64,000 nucleotides of DNA from Marisa cornuarietis. Lineage: Eukaryota > Mollusca > Gastropoda > Architaenioglossa > Ampullariidae. Shown here piece after piece: positions 47,901 through 59,900 of the stretch (its first letter is position 1; each line of letters opens with the position of its first letter). Position numbers and translations under genes: made by a program. The notes beneath the pieces were generated by a model, which ran no database searches, was not told the origin of the DNA, and worked only from the letters and a program-made list of their open reading frames with translations. Location of the stretch: positions 248,001 through 312,000 of the forward strand of contig SMMW01000180.1 in NCBI GenBank assembly GCA_004794655.1. Reading direction: 5' to 3'.

Positions 47901-50900
47901 AAACATTTAAAGCCCTGCACTAATGAAAAGTGTCTAAACATTAGCTCATAGCCTAATGAAATGGACACAAAGACTAATTGTTTGCAAATGGGATGATAAA
48001 CTAATGATGATGAAAGATAATTTATCGATATAGAAGAAAAGGATATCTTTATGATTAATCTTCAATTTCTTGTGATTAATAAAGTATTTTGTTGTATACC
48101 AAATATTTATCGGAAAAAGCAGTGAAAATGTGTTTGTTTCGAGGGACCCCTTGTTTCATTTGAAGGGCCCCCTTTTTTCCATTTAGAGGGCCCCAGGGCC
48201 CCTCTTTTTGAAATCCTAGAATTACCTCTGAAACAGTGTCTATGGCTGCTGTAGATTTTCTGCAGTAAGAATTCTGAGGTTCAGACAAGTTGACCATGCA
48301 AGTGCTATTTCGCTGGAATTTTTTTCTGGCCTTTTTTTAAAGCAATTCTACCTTTGTACACTGCACTGCTTCACTGGATGATGATAAATCCTGGTTTGAA
48401 CTGGTCAAATCAGTGACCCTTCATTTTGAATCTGCCGTACTCTCCACCTGTCAACATTTTTTTTAAGGGTATTTTGCCTTTTTGACTCTCAGGAAAAACA
48501 ATTTGCCATTATTGTTGTTTTATCAAACAATAAGATAATAAATGCAAAAACAATACAAAATTTGGAGCACCATATACACATGACCTACTCTTATATCTGA
48601 GCGTTGTTCACCCCAGATTAAACAGATTTTTCTAACATCTTGGACAATGATAACTTCTCTCTTTCAAATTTAGAAAAGTGAGTTGTACATGTCTGGAGAT
48701 GATACCTTTTTGAGTTTAAGTTTGTTTTCTTTGTCTTGTCAGGAGCTAATGACTGCAGAGAACTCCCCTGTGGTAGACTATTATCCAGACAAATTTAAGA
48801 CTGACTTAAATGGCAAGCAGCAGGACTGGGAAGCTGTTGTCCTCATTCCATTTATTGATGAGGTATGTGATTGTGTCATCAGTAACTACTTGATGATAGT
48901 ACTGATAGATGATATGCAGGTCATCTTGTTGCCTGTTTGTGTATGCATGCATGTTTGCAGTCACGTGCAAGTTGAGGCATATTTCTATACCATTGTGTTC
49001 ATGCATTGTGAATGAATAATAAAATGATGTACAGTTTGCCTTTAATGTTTTCTGTTTCTAGGTGCTCACCTTTGTATGTTACCTTCCCCACAAAAAAAAA
49101 AAAAAAAATTTTTTTTTTGCATTTATGTTGGTAGGAGAGACTTCTTTCAGCCATGCGCACAAGGGAACATCTGTTAACATCTGAAGAGCAGCAGCGAAAT
49201 GCACATGGACCATGCTATCTGTACCAATACACTTCAGAGCCACAGGGCTTGTATCCCTCTTCCACGCCATCTATGTTCCCTGATGTGGCAGTCAGTCATG
49301 CCAAGTAAGAATTATCACCACCTCAACTTCATTATCTATGCACTCTTCCCTGTCGACAAATGTGGCGTATACTGCTAGTCACTGACACTTGAGGCCAGAG
49401 TGTACTGAATGTATATGACATGATGTTATAGATTTGTTAAGTCTTGTTGTTATTATTGTGAATTGTCTCTCATCAAAGCTTCCAAGATAATGTTACTAAA
49501 GGTGATAATAGGTAACATTTGTCCTTAAACCATCAAAAGTTTAGTCCATGATAGTGAGCCAGCATATGTGAGAGTCTGGTGGTCAGTGAGCAAAATCCTT
49601 CAGACAGCTTTAAAGGTGACATAAAAGCCAATGCAGCAGCTTTTTTTTTCAAATACCAATACTCAGCCTATCCAACAGCAGGGAGGTCATGATGGCCTGA
49701 ACCTCATGTCACTGTAAACAATGCATCTAGACACAGGTCTAGAAAAGAGCTAACAGCAAGGAAGTAGCACAACAAAATATCACACTGTCTAGCCGAGGCA
49801 AATAACACTGCATGTTGGTGGTAGATACACAAGGTGGTCTGGGGAAGGTATCAATAATTTACCAACCCAGGGGTAAAAGCTGAAGGGACTTGATGTCTGA
49901 TAAGGCAAGGGTGGTAACCATAACCAGGTAAGTTGTTCAGAGTAAAAAAAAAAAATCACTGTTAGGCTTTAACCCCAGAATCAAGTCTTTTGTATTCTGC
50001 AAACAGTTAAAAAATCAAAGATGCCAAAATGGGGGTAACATTTTGAGGAAAGGTTTGCAAGCTGCATGGTCACTTCTCAGTTTTACTAAAAACAAGCAAG
50101 GTGCTTTTCCAAACAGCGGACATTATTCTGCAGGCAAAATGTCTGATGCACAAGTGCTCTTCTAGATTAACATTGGTTTCCATAGCTTTAGAAGCACTGG
50201 AAGAAGCAAAGTCTGAATCCAAAGTGAGGGTGGAAGTGAGGGCAGCTGAAGAATCAAAGGTAACTGTATGGGAGCACAATCTCTATGTCATACAGGTGAG
50301 CAAGAAACAGCTGTTACTAAAAAAGCACTAAGAGGGTGATGTTTGCCCAACCTAGATACAAACTCACCAGGAGACAAGAACAAACAAATTTCAGCCATGC
50401 TGGGAGTGAAGAGGTGGCATGTGAACCAAGTAACAACTTGCTGGAAATAAACAAAAATCTTGCGTTACCTGATTCTGATGAACCTTTAACTCAAGACATA
50501 GTTCTCACCTTAAAGGCTTATGCCACTTGCATCCACTGCTCCTCAAACCGAAAGGCACAGATAGGCAACTGGTAAGAGCAACCAGAGGTGCACGGCGCAT
50601 ATAGGGTGCGAGTTGTTCATTGACTTGATGGTTCCACAGCTGAATTTGTTGTGCACCCTTGTGGCTTTCTTTAGAAAAAAAAAGTTCCAACACAGTACAG
50701 CCAAGCACACTAACTAGATTAAATTCTCTACTTCCTTTAAACGACAAGACTATGGAAGATGGGGACTTGTAGATTGAATTGTCACAAACAGCACTGAAGA
50801 CAGGCAGCTGCAGTGAGGAGCCAAAGCTGCTTCAGCAAAAAGAAGAGGTGGCAAGTTGATGTAACCTTCACTTTCTCTGACTTTAGATGGCAGGAGCCAT

Positions 50901-53900
50901 CGGTATTGTTTTGTATAATCCGCGAAGATGGCAAGAACATGCTAAGTAGCGACTGGTAGAGCTAGGACACAGCTGCAGATCATGCACAGATAGAGCATGA
51001 TGAATACCACTGTAACAATCCACAAACTTGCTGTATTGGCTTTGCTTATCACCCTTGTAGCTATCTGAGTGCTGTTGCTTCCCCAGTCATAAGCCCTGTA
51101 CATGGTCCAAAAGGAGGAAAGTCGCCAGGTGTTGATAATGTGGCAGCTGAGAAGGGTGGGGAAGAAACTACAAAGACCTTCACTGTCCTCACTATTCATA
51201 CCCCTCCCCCAAAAAAGGAAACAGCAAACCGTGCTAGAACTACAGAACCATAAGCCTTATCAGTCACCCAAGCAAAGTTACGCTGAAGGTCATCTAGAAC
51301 CATATCAGCAACACTACAGAGCAGCTGCCAGCAGAAGAACAGGCTGGATTCAGACCACATAGGAGCGCAGTTGAGCAGATCTTCAACTGTCGCATCCTTA
51401 TAGAAAAGCATCTTTGGCATCAGTGGGATCTGACATTTGACAGTATGGCACGAAGAAAGCCTCATTCAAGTCATGGACATGCTATACAATAGCTCAATGA
51501 GTACAGTACTGCTGAATAATAGGAGCTTACTTTTGCACCATGGTAGGCGTACGTCAAGGATGTCCCCTATCACCGGTGCTGTTTTATATATTCTTGGAGG
51601 ACATCATGCTCGAAGCTCTTCATGACCATCATACTTCTATTTCAATCGGTGGAAGACCAATCTGGAACCTGCACTTTGCAGATAACATAGATCTGTTAGC
51701 AGGTACTAACAAAGAACTGCAAGACCTCACCAACAGACTGACACACAGTTCAAATGCTTATGGAATGGCGACCAGCACTGAAAAGAGCAAAGTTATGATC
51801 AATGGCAACGGCAAGGCAGAGATCTATATGAACGGGGTACAGCTCGAAGAGGTAAGCAGCTTAAAGTACTTAGGAGCCACCCTCTCCAAGGACGGCAGCT
51901 CCAGGCCAGATATCCGCATCAGGATCGCAACAGCAACAGCAGCAATGGCTAGGCTAGATAGGATCTGGCATAGCCACAAGATAAGGTTCACTACCAAGTA
52001 CAAGCTTTACAAATCCCTGGTAGTGCCGATCCTGCTCTACGGATGTGACACGTGGACTCTGCTCGCCGAAATGGAAAGGAGAATCCAGGCATTCAAGAAC
52101 AAGTGTCTGAGGAGGCTGCTCCGGATCTCATACAAAGAACACAAAACAAACTACTTTGTACGCAACAAGATTGCCAAACTGGTAGGACACCATGAACTTT
52201 TACTATCAAGAGTCAAGTGACGTAAGCTGGTCTTCTTTGGCCATGTGACCCGGCACGAAACCTTGTTAACTTTTGATGGTTAGAGATCAACTATAGCCTA
52301 TTATTATATCATCTGTAAGATCAAATATAGCCTACTATCATGTCACCTGGAACAATCAGGTATAGTATGCTTGTCATGTTTTCTAGTAAGATCAGTATAG
52401 CCTATTATCAAATCACCTACATTTGGTTTTTCAGATATTGTTATATTCAGTGTATTGATTGTTTGTAAAGACTGTAAAGGTTACATATATTTGTCTTTCA
52501 GGGTGTGTCACATTCCCAAGTTTCACTTCTGTCTGGAGCCAAATAAGATCCAGAAAGGTCTCCTGTCTAATGTTCTGATGGACGTCTACTTTCCAGGCTT
52601 TCCCACCCTGAAAAATATACCCCATGAAGTAAGTTGTTATTTATTTGCATGCTTACTTTGAAATTAGTAAGAAAATATTGCATATGGCTTCTGCTGAAGA
52701 TAAAGAAGAAATTTTAAAAAATTATGACTGAAGCATTGCCAAGTTAGATTTTACAGATTAAAATGTGGCGGAAACAGAAAAAGATTAATTTTTGAAGAGA
52801 TATTGAGAGCCTTAGAGAACTGTGGGGTGGAAATGAAAGCTTTATGAGCGCAGGATGTTTCGGAGAAATTGGTTTTGATGGTCATCGAAAACAGCAAAAA
52901 AAGACTATCCAATGTTGCCTGCAAAAAAGTACACTAAAAGGAAGTTGAGAAAAGAAGGGTAGTTATTGATCAGATAGTTGAAAGCTAACTTTTGAACATT
53001 TTATTTGCACACTAATAATGTCTTTTTTCATTCATCTTGAATGTCATGCCACTTGTGTTTGTGAGTTTGGATGAGTGAGAGGATGCAAGATGTGTATTGC
53101 ACACCTTGTGGATTGGCAGCTGCAATCCTTGCAGACATGAGCACTTCTGGTGGTGCAAAGGGATGAAAATATGGATGAAGATATTTTTGTACATAAAACT
53201 TAATATTATGCATATTGATATATGAATATATGAATATTATGGGGATTCTTACGATGGTGTGCAAATGTGTAGGCATATCTGGAGAAGGCTTCAGTAAAGG
53301 TCTTTCAGCATAACAGTCGTGGCTACAGCATGATGCTGCGGATCAAAGACCTACCTGAGAGGGTAAGTTGGTTCACTGCTCATCGTCTCACTTTCATGGT
53401 TCTCAGTCTTGGAGAGTGTAAAGTGGTTATGGAGTTGGTTAAATTAGTTTTATGGTCCATGACACAAATCTCAAACAATAAAAAACTATATGCACAACCA
53501 TAGATAAAAGGCCATAAAATGCTCTCCGTTTTTGAAACTCCAGATTTTCTTTTTGAAACAGAAGTTAATTTTGTGAGGGTTTTCTCATTTTCCCCATTTG
53601 TCTTTTGACTTTTGTTTCCAAACCTTGTTTAATAGTTGAGAATTTTCTATAATTTAGAAGATGCCTATCTAAGAAAACTTATTGCCTCCCACAGTTCGTT
53701 GTTTGACAAAATAAAAAGTGGAAAAAAAACATTGCTTTTATAATTTGATTTGAAGTTTGAGATGAGGTCCGTGGCAAAATATACTATGCTAAGAAATAAA
53801 GGTAATAGGCTGCCATAAGATTAGCTCTATGAGCACTTTGAACTTCTACCAACTAAGTGGAGATATGTTTTAGGCCAGAACATAGCAAAATGGATTGTGT

Positions 53901-56900
53901 TGGTGAAGAGAGGAATAAGTTAAGGAGGAGAGAAGAAATTCTTAAAACGTGAAGTGAGTTTGAGTTTCCGACCTTGTTAGCCAGGTCTTTTTATATCTGT
54001 GACTGTAATCTCAGAATGTGTGCATACACATTTTCTATGGGGCATAATTCCTGTTCATCTTTGTGTGTTTCTACAGAAACTTGAAGATGTAGCCGAGGAA
54101 CTGCTGGGCAAGTCAACGTATGTGGGATGGCCACATCTTCATGAAGCCAAAGTTCATGCTGTGGCAGATGAACAGTACAAGTGTGTACTAAGCTAACACT
54201 TTAATTTGAAGTTGGCAATGATAACAAAATGAAAAAAAGTATTCCTTGGTAATCATATATGATTGGTATAGAGTTCCTAAAGTAATGTATTTCTGTGGAG
54301 TGAAATTGCAAACTAGTTCCACAAACAGCAGATTTTTTTCCTTTTGTTCCTTCTTGCTAATTCTTTTTTTTTGGTGGGGGAGGGCGTTAATATTAATTTG
54401 CCATACATTATTCATCTAATTACATTCTGATTGTCTGATTCTTGATTTGGACATAAAGATGGAAATTTTTAGGGATGCTTGTACAAGCATACTATATTCG
54501 CACACATACCATTTCTGTGATGTAAGAATAATGCTGTGATATCTTCACTAACAGGATAGAAATAGTTGAACATCATAAGAAAGGAGGTCCAGTGGAAGTT
54601 CAATGGAAGCGCCATATTGTTAGCCAATCAGAGAGGGAGATTCTGTACAAGCAGGCAAGCAGCATTAAAGACAGGTAAAAGATGACTATGTTGTTTATTG
54701 CTGTAATGAAAGCGACACAGTCATGTTCTTGTCAGTTGTGATCTTTCATGAAAATGAGGCTACTCCTTGCATTCAGGATAGCCTTGTTTGTGGATGTGAC
54801 TGATTATCAAGGTGTGTATCAGGGTTTATAGGGTCCTTACCAGTCCTTACATTTAGATTTTTCTGAGATCTTACAAGTCCTTATTGTTTGCTCCGGGGTC
54901 CTTACAAAGCCTTACATCTGTAAAACATTACAATAAATTTGCTGGCAATTTTCAGCCCATCCGCTCAAATCACATTCATTTTACATCCATTTGAGTAGTA
55001 ACTCTTCTTCATATCTCACAGAAGATTTTTCTCTCTGTTTCACTCTTATCTTTAGCAGATCTGACTCCTGCTACGAATAATTTGTAACTGCTACAGACCT
55101 AGACAGCTATAGTACCAAATACAAAAGTACAGAAAAGATTAAACATGATGATCAGAGTGATCAGAGAGTGGAAGGTGATTTTCCTCATTTGACCTTTTCA
55201 TGAAAAAGAACTGAACTGTATTACCATCAGCAGTGTTACCTTTGCTTTCAGATTTCCCTTTTTCAGTTGTCAACAACCTTATTTTAATACTTTTGCCAAC
55301 TTGATTCATACAGTACTGGCAGACCACCATTGAAAGTAACTCTCCTCTTATCCTTTTTAATTGATCATTTTTCACTGTGATACGACCTTCGCAGCTGACA
55401 CTGGATTAAGCACCAACAATCAACTAACCAACCAGTTATGGTCTGTACATCTGTAACACTAAGGCATTAATCAGTCATTCAGTCATCCCTTCCTTGACTG
55501 GTACCTGTCGTTGGGGGGGTGTACATGAATAGATGTGGCAGCTGACAAGGCCCGCCTCTCACAACCATTTTGGATGATAAAGAGCAGGTCCACTCTTTGA
55601 TGTTTCTAAGCCAGGTCTTTCTCTAGCCACTATGGCATTGACCACCTTCCAAGGTACTGTGTACCAACAAAGTATCATGCTAAGCTACATGGCCAAACCA
55701 GACCAGCTTACATCGCTTGACTGTTGCAAGTAGAGATTCCTGGTATCCTATGGGTGTGGCAACCGTGCACAAAGTCATTGGTTTGTGTTCTCTGTACAGA
55801 GCAGGATCCTCAGGGACATGTTTTCGAACGCACAGATTCTTCTCTCTGCATTGGCAAGCATTGTTCCATGTTTCACATTCATAAAGCAGGATCAGTACTA
55901 CGAGGGACTTGTACAGATTGTACTTTGTAGTCAAACTGATATCTATGTAGTTCATGTAGATATCTGTTTTACTGTCACCAGTGGCCATGACTTTACTCTT
56001 GTCAGCACTGGTCTCCATTTCATGTGCGTTTGAACTGTCCTTGATGACCTTGTATTGACCTGCCAGGCAGTAATACTATCGCCTTTATCTTTATAATTGT
56101 CCTTGCTTGGGAACCCTGTATGTACATATGATGAGGGGAACGATGGGTGCTTCTTTGTTTGCATTGGCCTGGGAAGGTTTGTACAGCCAGGTCATGGGGA
56201 ACTAGTCATGTGAAACTTGAGACATATGAACAAGCACTGGAATGAGTGGTGAAATAACCTGAAAAATATGTTGCTCCTTTCCTGATATTTTCTTGGTCTT
56301 GCAGATTGACTCTTTTTTTAAATTTTGTTGAAAGTATTTTGTTGCCACTTCATCCTTTTGAAATTTTTTTCTTAATTAGCTTGAGTATGGAATAATTTGT
56401 TTAAAGAAAACTGGTTAAGATGAGCACAAACAAAGTAAAACGAAGGTCTTTTCTCTGTTTGTTGTCCACAGATATCGAGATCGTTTTGGTGTGGTGATTG
56501 GCAACACAACAGTTCTCGTCTTTGCATCCACTATGACAGGTAGAAGGTACGAACTTGATGAGTATTACTGTCATTCTTGTGTAACATACTTTTCCATGGT
56601 GATTTGCATAAAAAGGAAATTTTTTCCTAAAGTAAAATTAGTTTATGTAAGGTTATAAATGTATGTTGTTTTTATCCTGCTTGATCCTGTCGACATAGAT
56701 TGATTGTAATGGTAGCCAAGGATACTACAAGCCCCAGGAAGAATAACTTTGACCCTGTAACTCAGGCTTTCTTGGTTTGCCAATGACCTGATGCTTGATG
56801 TAGCTTTCTTCCAGTGTGTGCTGTAATCATCAGCCAGGTTCTAGCACCACTTCGTTACAAGGGCATATGGGTTAGCATACATTTCAAACCTTACTAAAAC

Positions 56901-59900
56901 TAATTTTACTTAAGGAAAAAATTTGCTTTTATTTTAGTTCGAAATGTATACTAAGTGCCAAATCCCAAACAGGTGGATAGAGGAACCGACAAACAACACC
57001 AGAATAAAGTCCCCACCCCAGTACTGACCTAAGAGTACATTAGACTGTTACTATAATAATAAGAACCCCATCACTGACCACTGAGCCTAAGAGTTAGTAC
57101 ATTAGGCTGTTTTCTGTTTCCTTTTTTGGGGGGAGCGGTATGACTAGTGATTGCATCCATTAATGCAGAAAAAGAGGGCTTAAAATGACATCTGGGACAG
57201 TGGTCTGAACCAGACGTGGCTTGAAGTCTGGTTTGTTTTTACCAAGCTGGTAGGTTGGTAACGGTCTGTGTCACATTAGTGACAAAAAGGTTGCTGAACG
57301 CCTCTGAAAGCCCGGGGTGGGTTCCGCTGGCACTTGTTCAGCACATCTTGAGCCTCAGGACCAAACAGAGATTTTGCTTCAAAGGAGAAGCACCCGGCTT
57401 TCCTAAAAATAGTTTAATGAGGACATAGGTTCTTGTATGAAAGGACAGTGTCACACCTGAAGAGGATGAAATGTGTGATGCTGAGCGAGACAATCAATTG
57501 CAGTTCCTTGTTAGCACAAGATGCCCCTAACGCATCTCTGAGGTCTTTAAGCTCTGAAGAGAGGGATAACTAGCATTTCAGAAAAGTTTGTTGCCTCTGC
57601 CAAGAGATGGGAACAAAGTTACATGAAACATATGCAATGCCATCTGGTCCTGGCTCTGCATAGATTAGGCCATAAGCATGAACTGACAGGCCGGCTGCTT
57701 GTGTGACTGTATGCTGAGCTGGCCAACCAGAAGGACGGGAAGGGGAATTTGGATGGATAATGCACCCCAGCCGGGGGAGAAAGACCTACAATCAGACTAT
57801 ATTGACCAGATCGAGTAGGATAAAGGCACTTTCTAGCCGAGATAAAAAATATACGTGGACTCTGTGCACAGCATGTTTTTCTGTGCTCACTTTTTCACTC
57901 GGTACGTTAAATACTGATAATAAGAGGAAGAATGCATGTGTTAGCTTGTCTGTCACCTACAACACACATCATGAATCCATCACCAAAGACACGAATCTAT
58001 CACCATCACACCACACAACACACAATTGAGTCCACCACTTAAATACACAATTTATGAATCTCTCACCACAATGCATAGCATGAATCCATTGTGGTGGTGG
58101 TGGTGCTAGACAAATTCAAATCTGCTACCAAAGAATGTAATCTGTATTATTTCACATAAAGACGTTTTTACATAACCCCAAATTGTAGGTTTTGTAATAT
58201 AATCAAAGTAGATTGGTAGGGTGGCTGCTTTCAGGCTGGACCTGTTATAATTACTTAACAGAGAGAGAGAGTGGTAGATTAAACTCTAACATTGTGGCCA
58301 TTCAGAATTTGTCTTATCAAGTCCCATATTAGTCTCAAGTACGATATTATCTTCTTTCCAGCCTTGATCAGCTCCAACACAATGTTATGTCCTTCCCAGC
58401 CTGTACATCTGTCTCAAGTATGATATTGCCTTCTTAGACTGTATCAGTCTCAAGGATAGTACTACTTCTTTCCCAATCTATATCAGTCCCAAGTATATTA
58501 CCTTCTGCTCAGTCTATTTGAAACTGCTCTTGCTGTCAGGTATGTGCACACCTCACATGGACAAATCACAGCAGAAAAACAATTCAGCACACATCAGCAG
58601 CCTTATGCTCTACAAGCAACCTGCAAGGTAAGTCCAGAGGAAGTGCTGCGTAGAGCATTTTGAGTTTTATTTTAAATAAATAATTAAACATGGAAATTTA
58701 AACTGATTTACCAATTTCCCCTAAATTATCAAGCAGTTATGAAGACTGGTTGCTATTAAAATAGATCAGATTTTTAGACATCATTAGTCTGCATTGTTGG
58801 CCTGTATTTAAACCCCTTTGTCTGTTGAAGACCATTCTCTGTGTCTGTTATTGAAGACCTTCTGTGTGTGTGTTAAAGATTCTTCTTTGAATGTTGAATG
58901 AAATACCATTCTCTGCTATTTTGTATGTTAAAAAGAACACTTTATAGAGTACTGTTACCAGAGGGACATTTATCATTTTTTGTATCATTTATAATTGTTC
59001 CAAAGGAAACAATAGAACTGGGAAGAATATGCAATGTTAAGTGGGAATCATAGACTCTGATGGCTGGAGCTAAGCTGTCCTTATCAAAAAAACAGTTACG
59101 AAATTTGACAAACCATCATTGTTTAATAGACAATGTTCTCAAGCATCTCTAGTTGGTCACAAAGTTTGTCATTTAACTAGTTTGTCATGTCTACAGAGTT
59201 TTGTATATTTATGAGACCTGACATGTGGTACTTGAAATGTGTTAAGGACGTGCTGGTCCATGCCCCAGACAACATGCATTTCCGTACCCTTGATGAGCTT
59301 TTCCCAACAGGTGCACAAGTCTTTATGCTTGGTAATCCTAACTATGGTTCTCAGGGAGAGGTAAGTGCTGTTTTTTCCCAAAGAAATTGGTAATGTTAGC
59401 TTTTATGGACAACACAGGGCATTTTTGTAGTTTAAATTTAAATTGATCTTGAGAACAAGGATTTAGCAAATAACTTCATCATTTGATGGACGTTTTTGAG
59501 GATAACAAACTGCAGTGATGATTTTCAATTTAGCATGACAGGACCAGAGTAATTTAAACAAGCATAGAAAGATGATGTTGGGTGCATCATCTTTCTATGG
59601 TTGTTTGAATTACTCTGGTCTTGTCATGTTAAATTGAAAATCATCATGTAATACAGCTCTATATTAAGTGGAAAGTCATTGTAGGCATGTGAAACACATG
59701 CAAATGTCCTTCGCCATTTTTGATTAGTAATCTTAAAAAATAATCTGAAAACTGATTTTTAAAATAAACCAACAAGAACAATAAAACACTACAATATAGA
59801 AGAACCAAAAATGCTTCGGCAAGATTTGTAGGGGCCCTACCAGGCTTTACAAGTGCAAATTTTTTAACGGTTTGTATTAAATTTATGTAAAAGGTCCTTT

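Noticed and set aside
51540..52220. 226-codon protein gene
   Set aside because: It is the surviving frame of an RTE-like LINE, with broken RT sequence upstream and a stop before the conserved GHV motif.
59199..59360. XRN1 exon 23 starting at 59199 as the main form
   Set aside because: It adds 16 residues with no counterpart, whereas starting at 59247 aligns to human XRN1 without a gap. It is kept only as a possible isoform.
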